DNA of 7,510 bases from Campylobacterota bacterium. Lineage in GTDB: Bacteria; Campylobacterota; Campylobacteria; Campylobacterales; JALSKU01. Each line of letters opens with the position of its first letter. The stretch's first letter is position 1. Both the position numbers and the translations under genes were made by a program. The notes under the pieces are model-generated. The model had not been told where the DNA came from. It worked only from the letters and a program-made list of their open reading frames with translations, and made no database searches. Shown here in pieces: positions 1-5,312 of the stretch. The stretch is taken from contig JAADDL010000122.1 in the NCBI GenBank assembly GCA_013153915.1, positions 1-7,510 on the forward strand. The letters are read 5' to 3'.

Positions 1-29
1 ATCTGGGCTTTTTCAATTTTTGTTTTCAA
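1..29 (-). CDS. possible start of the next gene downstream of lpxK, cut by the window edge
   Basis: On the minus strand an open frame begins with TTG at 29–27 and runs off the left edge; the nine codons seen read LKTKIEKAQ (first residue Met if it is the start). An AAGG at 39–36 lies 6 bases upstream, and the gap to the lpxK stop is 34 bases, as expected for a following operon member. There is no ATG or GTG start in 1–63 on this strand. The fragment is too short to assign a family and could be chance. The rest of 1–63 shows no terminator or other signal. Confidence 0.2.
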
Positions 30-63
30 GTCGAACCTTCAAGTTAAAAGTTGGGCTATTTTA

Positions 64-1011
64 CTAAAATTTACCAAAATTATCTATAAAATCATCAACT
101 TTATCTTTGATAGCGTCGTCTATTTTGATATCAAGTTCGATGATAGACAGATTCAAATCAAAATCTTCCAATTTTACGGCATCTTTTCGGGTTGTTAGGA
201 TGGATGTGGGATTGTATCTTTTTATAAGTTTTTTTATTTCATCTTTTGTGTATGGGTGGTGGTCTTGAAAATATATCTTTGCTACCAAGTTCTCTTTTTG
301 CAAAAAATTCTCCAGCCTTTGCGGCTTGGATATAGCGGTTACAAGTAGCATTTTATCGGTTTTATTCGTTATCTTTACGACTCTATGGAAGTCTATGTCT
401 TCTTTGGCTACGATATCGGCATATTTGGCAAAGCTTTTTGGCTCTCTATATGGACCGCTTGGGATACAAAAAGAGTTTTTATACTCATCTTTAGGCTCAA
501 GCAGTATATCAAACTTTTTTATCTCATGCCTATGAAAAGCGTCATCAAGAAAGATAGCTTTAATACCCTCTTTTTTTGCATATTCTATAGCTTCTATCCT
601 ATCTTTGCAAACTATTACCAAGGCGTTTGGCAGAGATTTGGCATACAGCATAGCCTCGTCTCCGCTATCTTGTACGCTACATTTTATATCGCCGTATCTA
701 CTTACGATAAGCAACTCTTTGCTTTCTCTTTTGTATCCTCTTAGTATGACGGCTATATTTTTTCTATCCTTGGCCAAAGATATCGTAAACGGTGTTTTTC
801 CGCTACCTCCAAGGGTTAGATTGCCGATACTTACGATAGGTATGTGAAGCTCTTTGCTTTTGGCAAGATATCTTTTTAGGATAACGACGATACAGTATAG
901 CATCGTAAAAGGTAAAAGTATGAAGCTAAGGGCTTTTTGCAGGGGAGTTTTTGGATAGAAGAGATACTCCTCTATCCAAAAAACGGTATTGTTATACTCT
1001 TGTTTTCGCAA
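64..1011 (-). CDS. lpxK: tetraacyldisaccharide 4'-kinase LpxK
   Basis: LpxK uses ATP to phosphorylate the 4' position of the tetraacyl disaccharide 1-phosphate, giving lipid IVA on the cytoplasmic face of the inner membrane. The 315-residue product shows the family pattern in order: an N-terminal hydrophobic helix (about 25–45), a P-loop GNLTLGGSGKTP (63–74), RGY (91–93), GDE (117–119), LDDAFH (155–160), GPYREP (186–191), a TAISKPQR segment (225–232), DHHPYT (250–255) and TTRKDAVKL (273–281). The start is TTG at 1011: an in-frame TAA lies only three codons upstream, and the next Met (37) falls inside the membrane helix, after the conserved N-terminal stretch FWIEEYLF. The start overlaps the end of the upstream gene by 20 bases, suggesting translational coupling; no strong Shine-Dalgarno is seen. 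It is the last complete gene of the nadE operon. The usual LDDGFQH motif is altered to LDDAFHR. Confidence 0.95.
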   Translation of the reverse strand: MRKQEYNNTVFWIEEYLFYPKTPLQKALSFILLPFTMLYCIVVILKRYLAKSKELHIPIVSIGNLTLGGSGKTPFTISLAKDRKNIAVILRGYKRESKELLIVSRYGDIKCSVQDSGDEAMLYAKSLPNALVIVCKDRIEAIEYAKKEGIKAIFLDDAFHRHEIKKFDILLEPKDEYKNSFCIPSGPYREPKSFAKYADIVAKEDIDFHRVVKITNKTDKMLLVTAISKPQRLENFLQKENLVAKIYFQDHHPYTKDEIKKLIKRYNPTSILTTRKDAVKLEDFDLNLSIIELDIKIDDAIKDKVDDFIDNFGKF

Positions 1012-2128
1012 CGCTTTTTACTTGTTCGCAAACATACATAACTTCATCATCGCTTAAACTAGGATATATCGGCAACGATAAAATCTGCTGATAGTTTGTC
1101 AAAGCGACGGGAAAATCGTTGATTCTGAGATTGTATTTGCTTTTGTAGTAGCTTAACAAATGTATCGGTATATAGTTAAGTCCCGTATGAATATTTTTTG
1201 CTGCCAATTCTCTTGCGAAAGAGTCTCTGTTTTTGTCTATTTTGATGATATATCTTTTGTAGATATGGTCTCTTTTTTTAACCGGAGTGCTGACATGAGG
1301 AACATTTGCCAACTCTTTATCGTAAATGGCGGCTATATCTTGTCTTCTTTTTATAAAGGAGTCGTTTTTGGCAAGTTGCGCTATGCAAAAAGCCGCATCA
1401 AGTTGGGATAAATCATACTTCACTCCGATATCGACAACATCATAGACATAGTCAAGGTCACCATATTTTTCCCATGCCTCACTAACTATGGCATGATTTC
1501 TAAGGAGTCTTGCTCTCTTATCTAGCATCTCTTCGTTTGTTGCTATCATTCCCGCATTTATGACATTGTTTACGCTATGAGGGCTGAAGCTGAAAGTGGT
1601 TAAAGTGGTTTTTGGGAGTGAGCCTATCTTTTTTCCTTTATATACCGCTCCCATGGCGTTTGAAGCGTCTTCTATGATAAGTACGCCATGCTTGTCGGCT
1701 ACTTCATATATCTCATCCATAGGGGCTGGTTGTCCCGCAACATGGCTTACGAAAACCGCTTTTAGTTTTTTATGTTTTGATTTTGTTAGGACTTCATCAA
1801 GTTTCAACGGGTCTATATTGAAATCATCTTTGTCTATATCGACAAATATAGGCTCGGCGTCAAAATGTCTAACCACTTCGGCAACGGAAGGAAAAGCGTT
1901 TACCGAACAGACTATCTTGTCTCCTCTTTTAAGGTCGATACTCATCATGGATAGATGCATTGCGGCGGTACCGCTTGAAGTAGATATAGAGTGATTTGTT
2001 TGTATATAGTTTGAAAAGTTTTCTTCAAGTTTACCCGTTTTATTTTTGTCCGTCTGGTTTAACACTTCTTTTATCTGATTTAACTCGCTATCGTCTATAG
2101 AGGGTTTAAAAAATGGTATATCGTACAT
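992..2128 (-). CDS. DegT/DnrJ/EryC1/StrS-fold protein lacking the PLP lysine
   Basis: This 378-residue protein has the length and layout of sugar aminotransferases of the DegT/DnrJ/EryC1/StrS (PLP fold type I) family. It shows SSGTAAMH (51–58, phosphate-loop region), HVAGQPAPMDEI (129–140), EDASNAMGAVYKGKKIGS (153–170, with Asp154 expected to bind the PLP ring nitrogen), and a C-terminal part with NYIPIH (318–323), DFP and LSLPIYPSLSDDEV (350–363). The expected FSFHxxKxxTTGEGG active-site motif instead reads FSFSPHSVNNVINAGM (179–194). Ungapped alignment puts Ser185 (codon AGC) at the lysine position, with His184 beside it, and the GEGG glycines are mostly lost. It therefore may not transaminate; a ColD-like dehydratase (His in place of Lys) or a non-catalytic role are alternatives. 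Start ATG 2128 has AAGGA 7 bases upstream. The gap to the nadE stop is 12 bases, and its end overlaps lpxK. Substrate unknown. Confidence 0.88.
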   Translation of the reverse strand: MYDIPFFKPSIDDSELNQIKEVLNQTDKNKTGKLEENFSNYIQTNHSISTSSGTAAMHLSMMSIDLKRGDKIVCSVNAFPSVAEVVRHFDAEPIFVDIDKDDFNIDPLKLDEVLTKSKHKKLKAVFVSHVAGQPAPMDEIYEVADKHGVLIIEDASNAMGAVYKGKKIGSLPKTTLTTFSFSPHSVNNVINAGMIATNEEMLDKRARLLRNHAIVSEAWEKYGDLDYVYDVVDIGVKYDLSQLDAAFCIAQLAKNDSFIKRRQDIAAIYDKELANVPHVSTPVKKRDHIYKRYIIKIDKNRDSFARELAAKNIHTGLNYIPIHLLSYYKSKYNLRINDFPVALTNYQQILSLPIYPSLSDDEVMYVCEQVKSVAKTRV

Positions 2129-2140
2129 GATTTTATCCTT

Positions 2141-2944
2141 TTATAGTTTTACATCCCTAGCATATAGGAAATCATGTCCTATGCTTCTATTGCTTACCTT
2201 GGCAATAACGGGAGGTTTTCTTTTGAAATGATTTTGGTAAATCCTTTTGATAACCAAATCACACAGCTTTTTATCGTACCCTTTTTGCAATAATTCATCT
2301 TTACTCAATCTGTCATCAACGAAATCTTTTAGCACCTTATCTATCTCGTTGTAGCTAAAACCGAGGTCATCCTCGTCGCTTTGCCCTTCCCAAAGGTCGG
2401 CTGAGGGCGGTTTATCTAGTATGTTTTTTGTTACGCCTAAATATTCGGCGAACTCAAATATTTCGCTTTTGTATAGATCTCCTATCGGATTTACGGCACT
2501 TGCCAAATCACCAAAAAGCGTACCGTATCCAAGTAAAAGTTCACTTTTGTTGCTTGTGCCTATAACTAAAGCGTTTTCTCTTGCCGATATGTCGTACAAC
2601 ACGCACATCCTAAGTCTAGCGCTTAGATTGCCTATTCTTAAATTACTCATATTTTCGTCTATATAAGCTTTTAGCATAGGTTCTATGGAGATTATTTCAT
2701 ATCTCATATTAAACTTGTCCGATAACTCTTTGGCATCTTCTATGCTCTCTTTGCTGGAAAATTGAGAGGGCATCATGATACATAGTAAGTTGTCGTCAAA
2801 AGCTTTTTTTGCCAAAACGGCGACGACGGCGGAATCAATCCCTCCGCTAAGTCCTACAACGGCACTTTTAAGCCCCGTTTTTAGAACCTCGTCTTGCAAA
2901 AACTTTACAAGAAACTTCTCCAAAAGCCGATACTTTTTTGTCAT
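2141..2944 (-). CDS. nadE: NAD+ synthetase, ammonia-dependent (NadE)
   Basis: NadE adenylates nicotinic acid adenine dinucleotide with ATP and amidates it with ammonia to give NAD+, the last step of NAD synthesis, in the cytoplasm. At 267 residues it is the short form without a glutaminase domain. Visible motifs are the N-type ATP-pyrophosphatase loop SGGIDS (33–38), GNLSARLRM (105–113), GTSNKSE (129–135), YGTLFGD (140–146), PPSADLW (169–175), the acidic DEDDLG loop (180–185) and KRKPP (241–245). I chose ATG 2944 because AGGA (2954–2951) lies 6 bases before it; a GTG one codon upstream (2947) is in frame but would be only 3 bases from AGGA. It is the first gene of the leftward operon nadE–DegT-fold–lpxK, and its promoter is in the shared intergenic region ending near 3043. 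All family motifs are intact. Confidence 0.95.
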   Translation of the reverse strand: MTKKYRLLEKFLVKFLQDEVLKTGLKSAVVGLSGGIDSAVVAVLAKKAFDDNLLCIMMPSQFSSKESIEDAKELSDKFNMRYEIISIEPMLKAYIDENMSNLRIGNLSARLRMCVLYDISARENALVIGTSNKSELLLGYGTLFGDLASAVNPIGDLYKSEIFEFAEYLGVTKNILDKPPSADLWEGQSDEDDLGFSYNEIDKVLKDFVDDRLSKDELLQKGYDKKLCDLVIKRIYQNHFKRKPPVIAKVSNRSIGHDFLYARDVKL

Positions 2945-3015
2945 CACCTATCCTAAAATCTTACTTAATTTGGCAAACTATTTTACTAAAACATCTCTTA
3001 ATAAATACTTTTAGA

Positions 3016-3021
3016 TATAAT
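3016..3021 (+). promoter_or_regulatory. -10 element for the MBL hydrolase gene
   Basis: This is a perfect TATAAT preceded by a T-rich stretch. It would start transcription near 3028, giving a leader of about 40 bases with GGAG at 3059–3062, 7 bases before the ATG at 3070. There is no clear -35 hexamer (ATCTCT at the expected place), which is normal for vegetative promoters of Campylobacterota, where the -10 and upstream AT periodicity dominate. Confidence 0.55.
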
Positions 3022-3037
3022 TTTATCGCTTAAGAAA

Positions 3038-3043
3038 TTATAT
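3038..3043 (-). promoter_or_regulatory. -10 element for the nadE operon
   Basis: TATAAT on the minus strand, in the right arm of the inverted repeat, would start leftward transcription near 3031, about 85 bases before the nadE ATG. Alternatives on the same strand are TAAAAT at 3025–3020 and TAAAAT at 2985–2980, the latter giving a shorter leader. The choice between them cannot be made from sequence alone. Confidence 0.4.
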
Positions 3044-3069
3044 CTACAAAAAGTAAATGGAGAGTAATT

Positions 3070-3666
3070 ATGTTAAAGATACTATCAAAACCTTTCGGTA
3101 CTTATCAAACAAACTGCTATATTGTGAAAAATAACGATAATGAACTTATCATAGACCCGGGAGTCGGCGCTACTAAATGGGTAAAAGACAATACCTCAAA
3201 TCCTCTTGCCGTTCTCAATACTCATGGGCATTTTGACCACACTTGGAGCGATTGTGAACTAAAAGACGAGCTAAATATACCTATATATATACCAAAAGGT
3301 GACGCTTTTATGCTTGAAAAAGATGTTTTTGAACAGTCCCAGCCTGTTTGCAAAGCCGATATACTAGTGGATGGAGATAGTGTTTATAAGATAGGTGATT
3401 TTGAAGTGAGATTTATACATTTTCCGGGACACACTCCCGGCACTTCCGTCATAGAGATAGGAGATTTTTGGTTTAGCGGGGATTTTATATTTAGAGGTTC
3501 GATTGGTAGGGTTGATTTTCCTTATTCGAACCCCAAGCTGATGAAAGAGAGTTTACAAAGGTTTAAAAAAATCGGTTACGATAAGACGGTTTATACCGGA
3601 CACGGTGAACCTACGACGATAAAACAAGAGCAAAGCAATGTTGATTATTGGTTGAGAGTTTTATGA
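3070..3666 (+). CDS. metallo-beta-lactamase-fold hydrolase, glyoxalase II-like
   Basis: The 198-residue protein has the two-metal metallo-beta-lactamase fold signature: THGHFDH (51–57), the HxHxDH metal motif, then His121 in PGHTPG (119–124), Asp138 in SGD, and His178 in TGHGEPT (176–182). FRGSIGRVDFP (141–151) is typical of the small glyoxalase II-like (YcbL-type) group. It lacks the C-terminal glutathione-binding extension of true glyoxalase II (about 250 residues), so thioester hydrolysis such as S-lactoylglutathione cleavage is possible but not shown. There is no signal peptide, so it should be cytoplasmic. ATG 3070 has GGAG 7 bases upstream. It is transcribed divergently from nadE; as I recall, the same hydrolase–nadE neighbourhood occurs in Campylobacter (Cj0809c–Cj0810). 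Its TGA overlaps the end of the convergent hotdog gene by 6 bases. Confidence 0.92.
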   Translation: MLKILSKPFGTYQTNCYIVKNNDNELIIDPGVGATKWVKDNTSNPLAVLNTHGHFDHTWSDCELKDELNIPIYIPKGDAFMLEKDVFEQSQPVCKADILVDGDSVYKIGDFEVRFIHFPGHTPGTSVIEIGDFWFSGDFIFRGSIGRVDFPYSNPKLMKESLQRFKKIGYDKTVYTGHGEPTTIKQEQSNVDYWLRVL

Positions 3667-4146
3667 TTTTTTAACCTTTTTGCTTCTTTTTAGTTTTAGC
3701 TTAAGAACATGCTCTTCCAATATGACGGCTGTAAAAGTACCCTCAAAAACTTTTATATCGTTTAAAACCCCAACAACATCCACTTCTCTTTTTCTGGCAT
3801 CCTCAAATCTGGCATGAGCTTCAAATATAACCACATCTCCCACTTTTACGGGTGCTAGAAATTTACTTTTTGAGCCTATGAGTACCACATAAGGCTCATT
3901 TACAGCCGCCATAGCGGCAAAATCAGCCGCCCCAAATGTAAATCCTCCGTGAACTAAGCCCATCTCATCAACGGACATCTCGTTGGTGCAGGTCAATCTT
4001 ACTTTAGCGTAATTTTCTTTTAAAATCTCTATATCTCCGGTGAGATATTTTTTTATTTTAGCGTGTGTTTTAAGGCTTACAAGATTTTTATCATCTTCAA
4101 TGGCAAAATCTTCATAACTATTTTCTTGTGCTGACTCTTCGGACAT
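3661..4146 (-). CDS. hotdog-fold protein, PaaI-thioesterase / Cj0977-like
   Basis: The 161-residue product carries the PaaI-type hotdog signature GLVHGGFTFGAADFAAMAAVN (63–83), with HGG at 66–68 and Asp75 where PaaI-like thioesterases have their catalytic acid; SKFLAPVKVGD (94–104) fits the following strands. It should form dimers or tetramers that bind acyl thioesters. The tails are charged oppositely: acidic at residues 1–20, lysine-rich at 149–161. Position after cmoB matches Cj0977 of C. jejuni, reported as a hotdog protein needed for virulence and expressed from sigma28; a matching sigma28-type promoter is present just upstream here. ATG 4146 has AAGGA 8 bases upstream. It may be an acyl-CoA binding or regulatory protein rather than an active thioesterase. 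Its TAA overlaps the end of the convergent hydrolase gene. Confidence 0.87.
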   Translation of the reverse strand: MSEESAQENSYEDFAIEDDKNLVSLKTHAKIKKYLTGDIEILKENYAKVRLTCTNEMSVDEMGLVHGGFTFGAADFAAMAAVNEPYVVLIGSKSKFLAPVKVGDVVIFEAHARFEDARKREVDVVGVLNDIKVFEGTFTAVILEEHVLKLKLKRSKKVKKS

Positions 4147-4175
4147 TGATATTTTCCTTGTTTATATTTACAATT

Positions 4176-4202
4176 ATATCGGACTAATCCACGGAAGCTT
4201 TA
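4176..4202 (-). promoter_or_regulatory. sigma28 (FliA)-type promoter for the hotdog gene
   Basis: Read on the minus strand, TAAAGCTT (4202–4195), an 11-base spacer (4194–4184) and TCCGATAT (4183–4176) match the enterobacterial flagellar consensus TAAAGTTT-N11-GCCGATAA at 13 of 16 positions with exact spacing. The -35 lies in the last codons of cmoB and the -10 just after its TAG. Transcription would start near 4168, leaving a leader of about 22 bases that contains the AAGGA of the hotdog gene. A vegetative TATAAT (4178–4173) overlaps the -10, so sigma70-type use is an alternative or an addition. Confidence 0.6.
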
Positions 4203-5083
4203 ATATAAGCTCTCTTTGGCGCCGGGTATCCTTCTACCGTTAGATTTGGGTTGTTTGGATCTAAAAAATCATCCAAACTTTGAGAATCTATCCAGTCTGT
4301 TTTTCTCTGTTCATTCGTATCGGTTTTTTTTATCTCAAGAAGTTTTATCTCATTAAACCCCGCTCTTTTTAGCCAATTTGATAAAGCCGAAACGGTAGGT
4401 ATAAAGTAAATATTCGGTATCTTAGAGTATCTGTCTTTAGGGGTTAAGGCTATATCGTCATCTCCGTCAATGATAAATGTATCTAAAAATAGTTCGCCTT
4501 TTTTATCTAAACCTTTTTTGAGTGATTTTAAAGTTGCTATCGGGTCGCTTCTGTGATATAAAACTCCAAGGCAAAATATGGTATCAAACTTCTCTTCATA
4601 TAAACCCAAATGCTCTACGCCTAAAAGCTCATAGACTATATCACTTTTTATAAAATGGTTTATAAAGTCAAATTGCGTTCGAAAAAGAGGCGAGGGGTCA
4701 AAGCCCACTAATTTTTTTGGTTTGTCGTTTAGCATTCTAAACATATAGTAGCCGTTGTTGCAACCAATGTCCGCAACTCTTTTATCTTTTAAGTTGAAAT
4801 ATTTTTTTAGAAGATTGTATTTTATCTGACTTTGCCATTCCGAATCGATAAAAATATCAAATATCTTAAACGGACCTTTTCTCCAAGGCTTTAATCTTTG
4901 GGCTGTTTCAAAAATAAATCTATTTTGTTCTGACGAGATATTGTCGGACTTTATACTTATGATATCCCCAAGAGAAATATCTACATCTTTTATAGTCGGT
5001 AGATTTGCCAATAACTCTCTTAAAGGTAGTATATTTTTGTAAAAAAGAGACTTTTCTCTCTCTTTTCTTATCTGCTCAATCAT
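4184..5083 (-). CDS. cmoB: tRNA U34 carboxymethyltransferase CmoB
   Basis: CmoB transfers a carboxymethyl group from carboxy-S-adenosylmethionine (made by CmoA) to 5-hydroxyuridine at the wobble position of tRNAs, giving cmo5U. The 299-residue protein shows the family signature in order: LKPWRKGPF (64–72), DSEWQS (80–85), the Rossmann SAM loop ADIGCNNGYY (104–113), FDP (128–130), GVLYHRSDP (173–181), PKDRYSKIPNIYFIP (215–229) and EGYPAPKR (284–291). It is slightly shorter than the E. coli enzyme (323). I chose ATG 5083; a TTG at 5086 is directly upstream in frame. This start lies inside the end of the preceding small gene (8-base overlap) and has no clear Shine-Dalgarno, so translation is probably coupled. 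cmoA is not in the window. Its 3' end contains the -35 element of the next gene's promoter. Confidence 0.94.
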   Translation of the reverse strand: MIEQIRKEREKSLFYKNILPLRELLANLPTIKDVDISLGDIISIKSDNISSEQNRFIFETAQRLKPWRKGPFKIFDIFIDSEWQSQIKYNLLKKYFNLKDKRVADIGCNNGYYMFRMLNDKPKKLVGFDPSPLFRTQFDFINHFIKSDIVYELLGVEHLGLYEEKFDTIFCLGVLYHRSDPIATLKSLKKGLDKKGELFLDTFIIDGDDDIALTPKDRYSKIPNIYFIPTVSALSNWLKRAGFNEIKLLEIKKTDTNEQRKTDWIDSQSLDDFLDPNNPNLTVEGYPAPKRAYIKASVD

Positions 5084-5264
5084 CAAGTTTTATCTGCAAA
5101 TCTTTATAATCTATGAGATTTTTCGGACACTCTTTGTGGTATATGCCCATGGAGTCATAGTATTCGTGACAATCGTTATAATATCTTGTAGATATACCCG
5201 TATCGTTGACATACAAACAGCCGTCAAATAAAACGGCTATGATGAGGATTAACATATTTTTCAT
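5076..5264 (-). CDS. small probable lipoprotein
   Basis: This 62-residue protein begins MKN followed by a short hydrophobic run (residues 4–13) and Cys16, the pattern of a lipoprotein signal peptide. The lipobox FDGC is atypical (Asp at -2, Phe at -3). The mature part is hydrophilic and Tyr-rich, with Cys32 and Cys46, which could pair in the periplasm. The frame looks real because it is open through its whole length, has a sensible signal start, and its TGA overlaps the cmoB start (CTTGATGATTGAG). No good Shine-Dalgarno precedes the ATG at 5264. C. jejuni has, as I recall, a small predicted lipoprotein (Cj0978c) next to the cmoB/Cj0977 pair, so this may be its homologue. Function unknown. Confidence 0.65.
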   Translation of the reverse strand: MKNMLILIIAVLFDGCLYVNDTGISTRYYNDCHEYYDSMGIYHKECPKNLIDYKDLQIKLDD

Positions 5265-5312
5265 AGTGAAAATGATAACATATAAAGAGATATTTTACAA
5301 GTGGGATGTGTT
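5265..5312. promoter_or_regulatory. short divergent promoter region between the lipoprotein and pepD genes
   Basis: Only 48 bases separate the two starts, so promoters must overlap each other or the coding starts. Rightward, TATAAA (5281–5286) is a possible -10 for pepD. Leftward, TAAAAT (5297–5292) is a possible -10 with a leader of roughly 20 bases. A 15-bp palindrome TTTTCA-TAG-TGAAAA (5258–5272) covers the lipoprotein start codon. All are weak calls in AT-rich DNA. Confidence 0.35.

Larger units (their letters stand above)
3012..3046. repeat. perfect 12-bp inverted repeat between nadE and the MBL hydrolase gene
   Basis: The left arm TAGATATAATTT (3012–3023) and the right arm AAATTATATCTA (3035–3046) are exact reverse complements, separated by 11 bases (TATCGCTTAAG). 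After one mismatch, outward pairing resumes for three more positions (3008–3010 with 3048–3050). Each arm contains TATAAT for one strand. As DNA it could be an operator for a dimeric regulator or simply two mirror-image promoters. As RNA it would form a hairpin only if transcribed from outside, and no T-tract follows to make it a convincing terminator. Confidence 0.75.

Noticed and set aside
30..45. GGTTCGA on the minus strand, resembling the T-loop of a tRNA or tmRNA
   Set aside because: The flanking bases do not form the 5-bp T stem, and there is no acceptor, D or anticodon arm nearby.
385..744. 119-codon plus-strand frame opposite lpxK
   Set aside because: It lies antisense to a gene with full LpxK motifs, has no ribosome site, and its product has no recognisable family pattern; it is a shadow frame.
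1596..1994. 132-codon plus-strand frame opposite the DegT-fold gene
   Set aside because: Antisense shadow of a clearly coding frame with family motifs on the other strand; the low-complexity Ser/Thr-rich product is typical of such shadows.
3012..3046. Inverted repeat as a Fur or PerR box
   Set aside because: The arms do not show the GATAAT/ATTATC 7-1-7 pattern and the 11-base spacer is wrong for these regulators.
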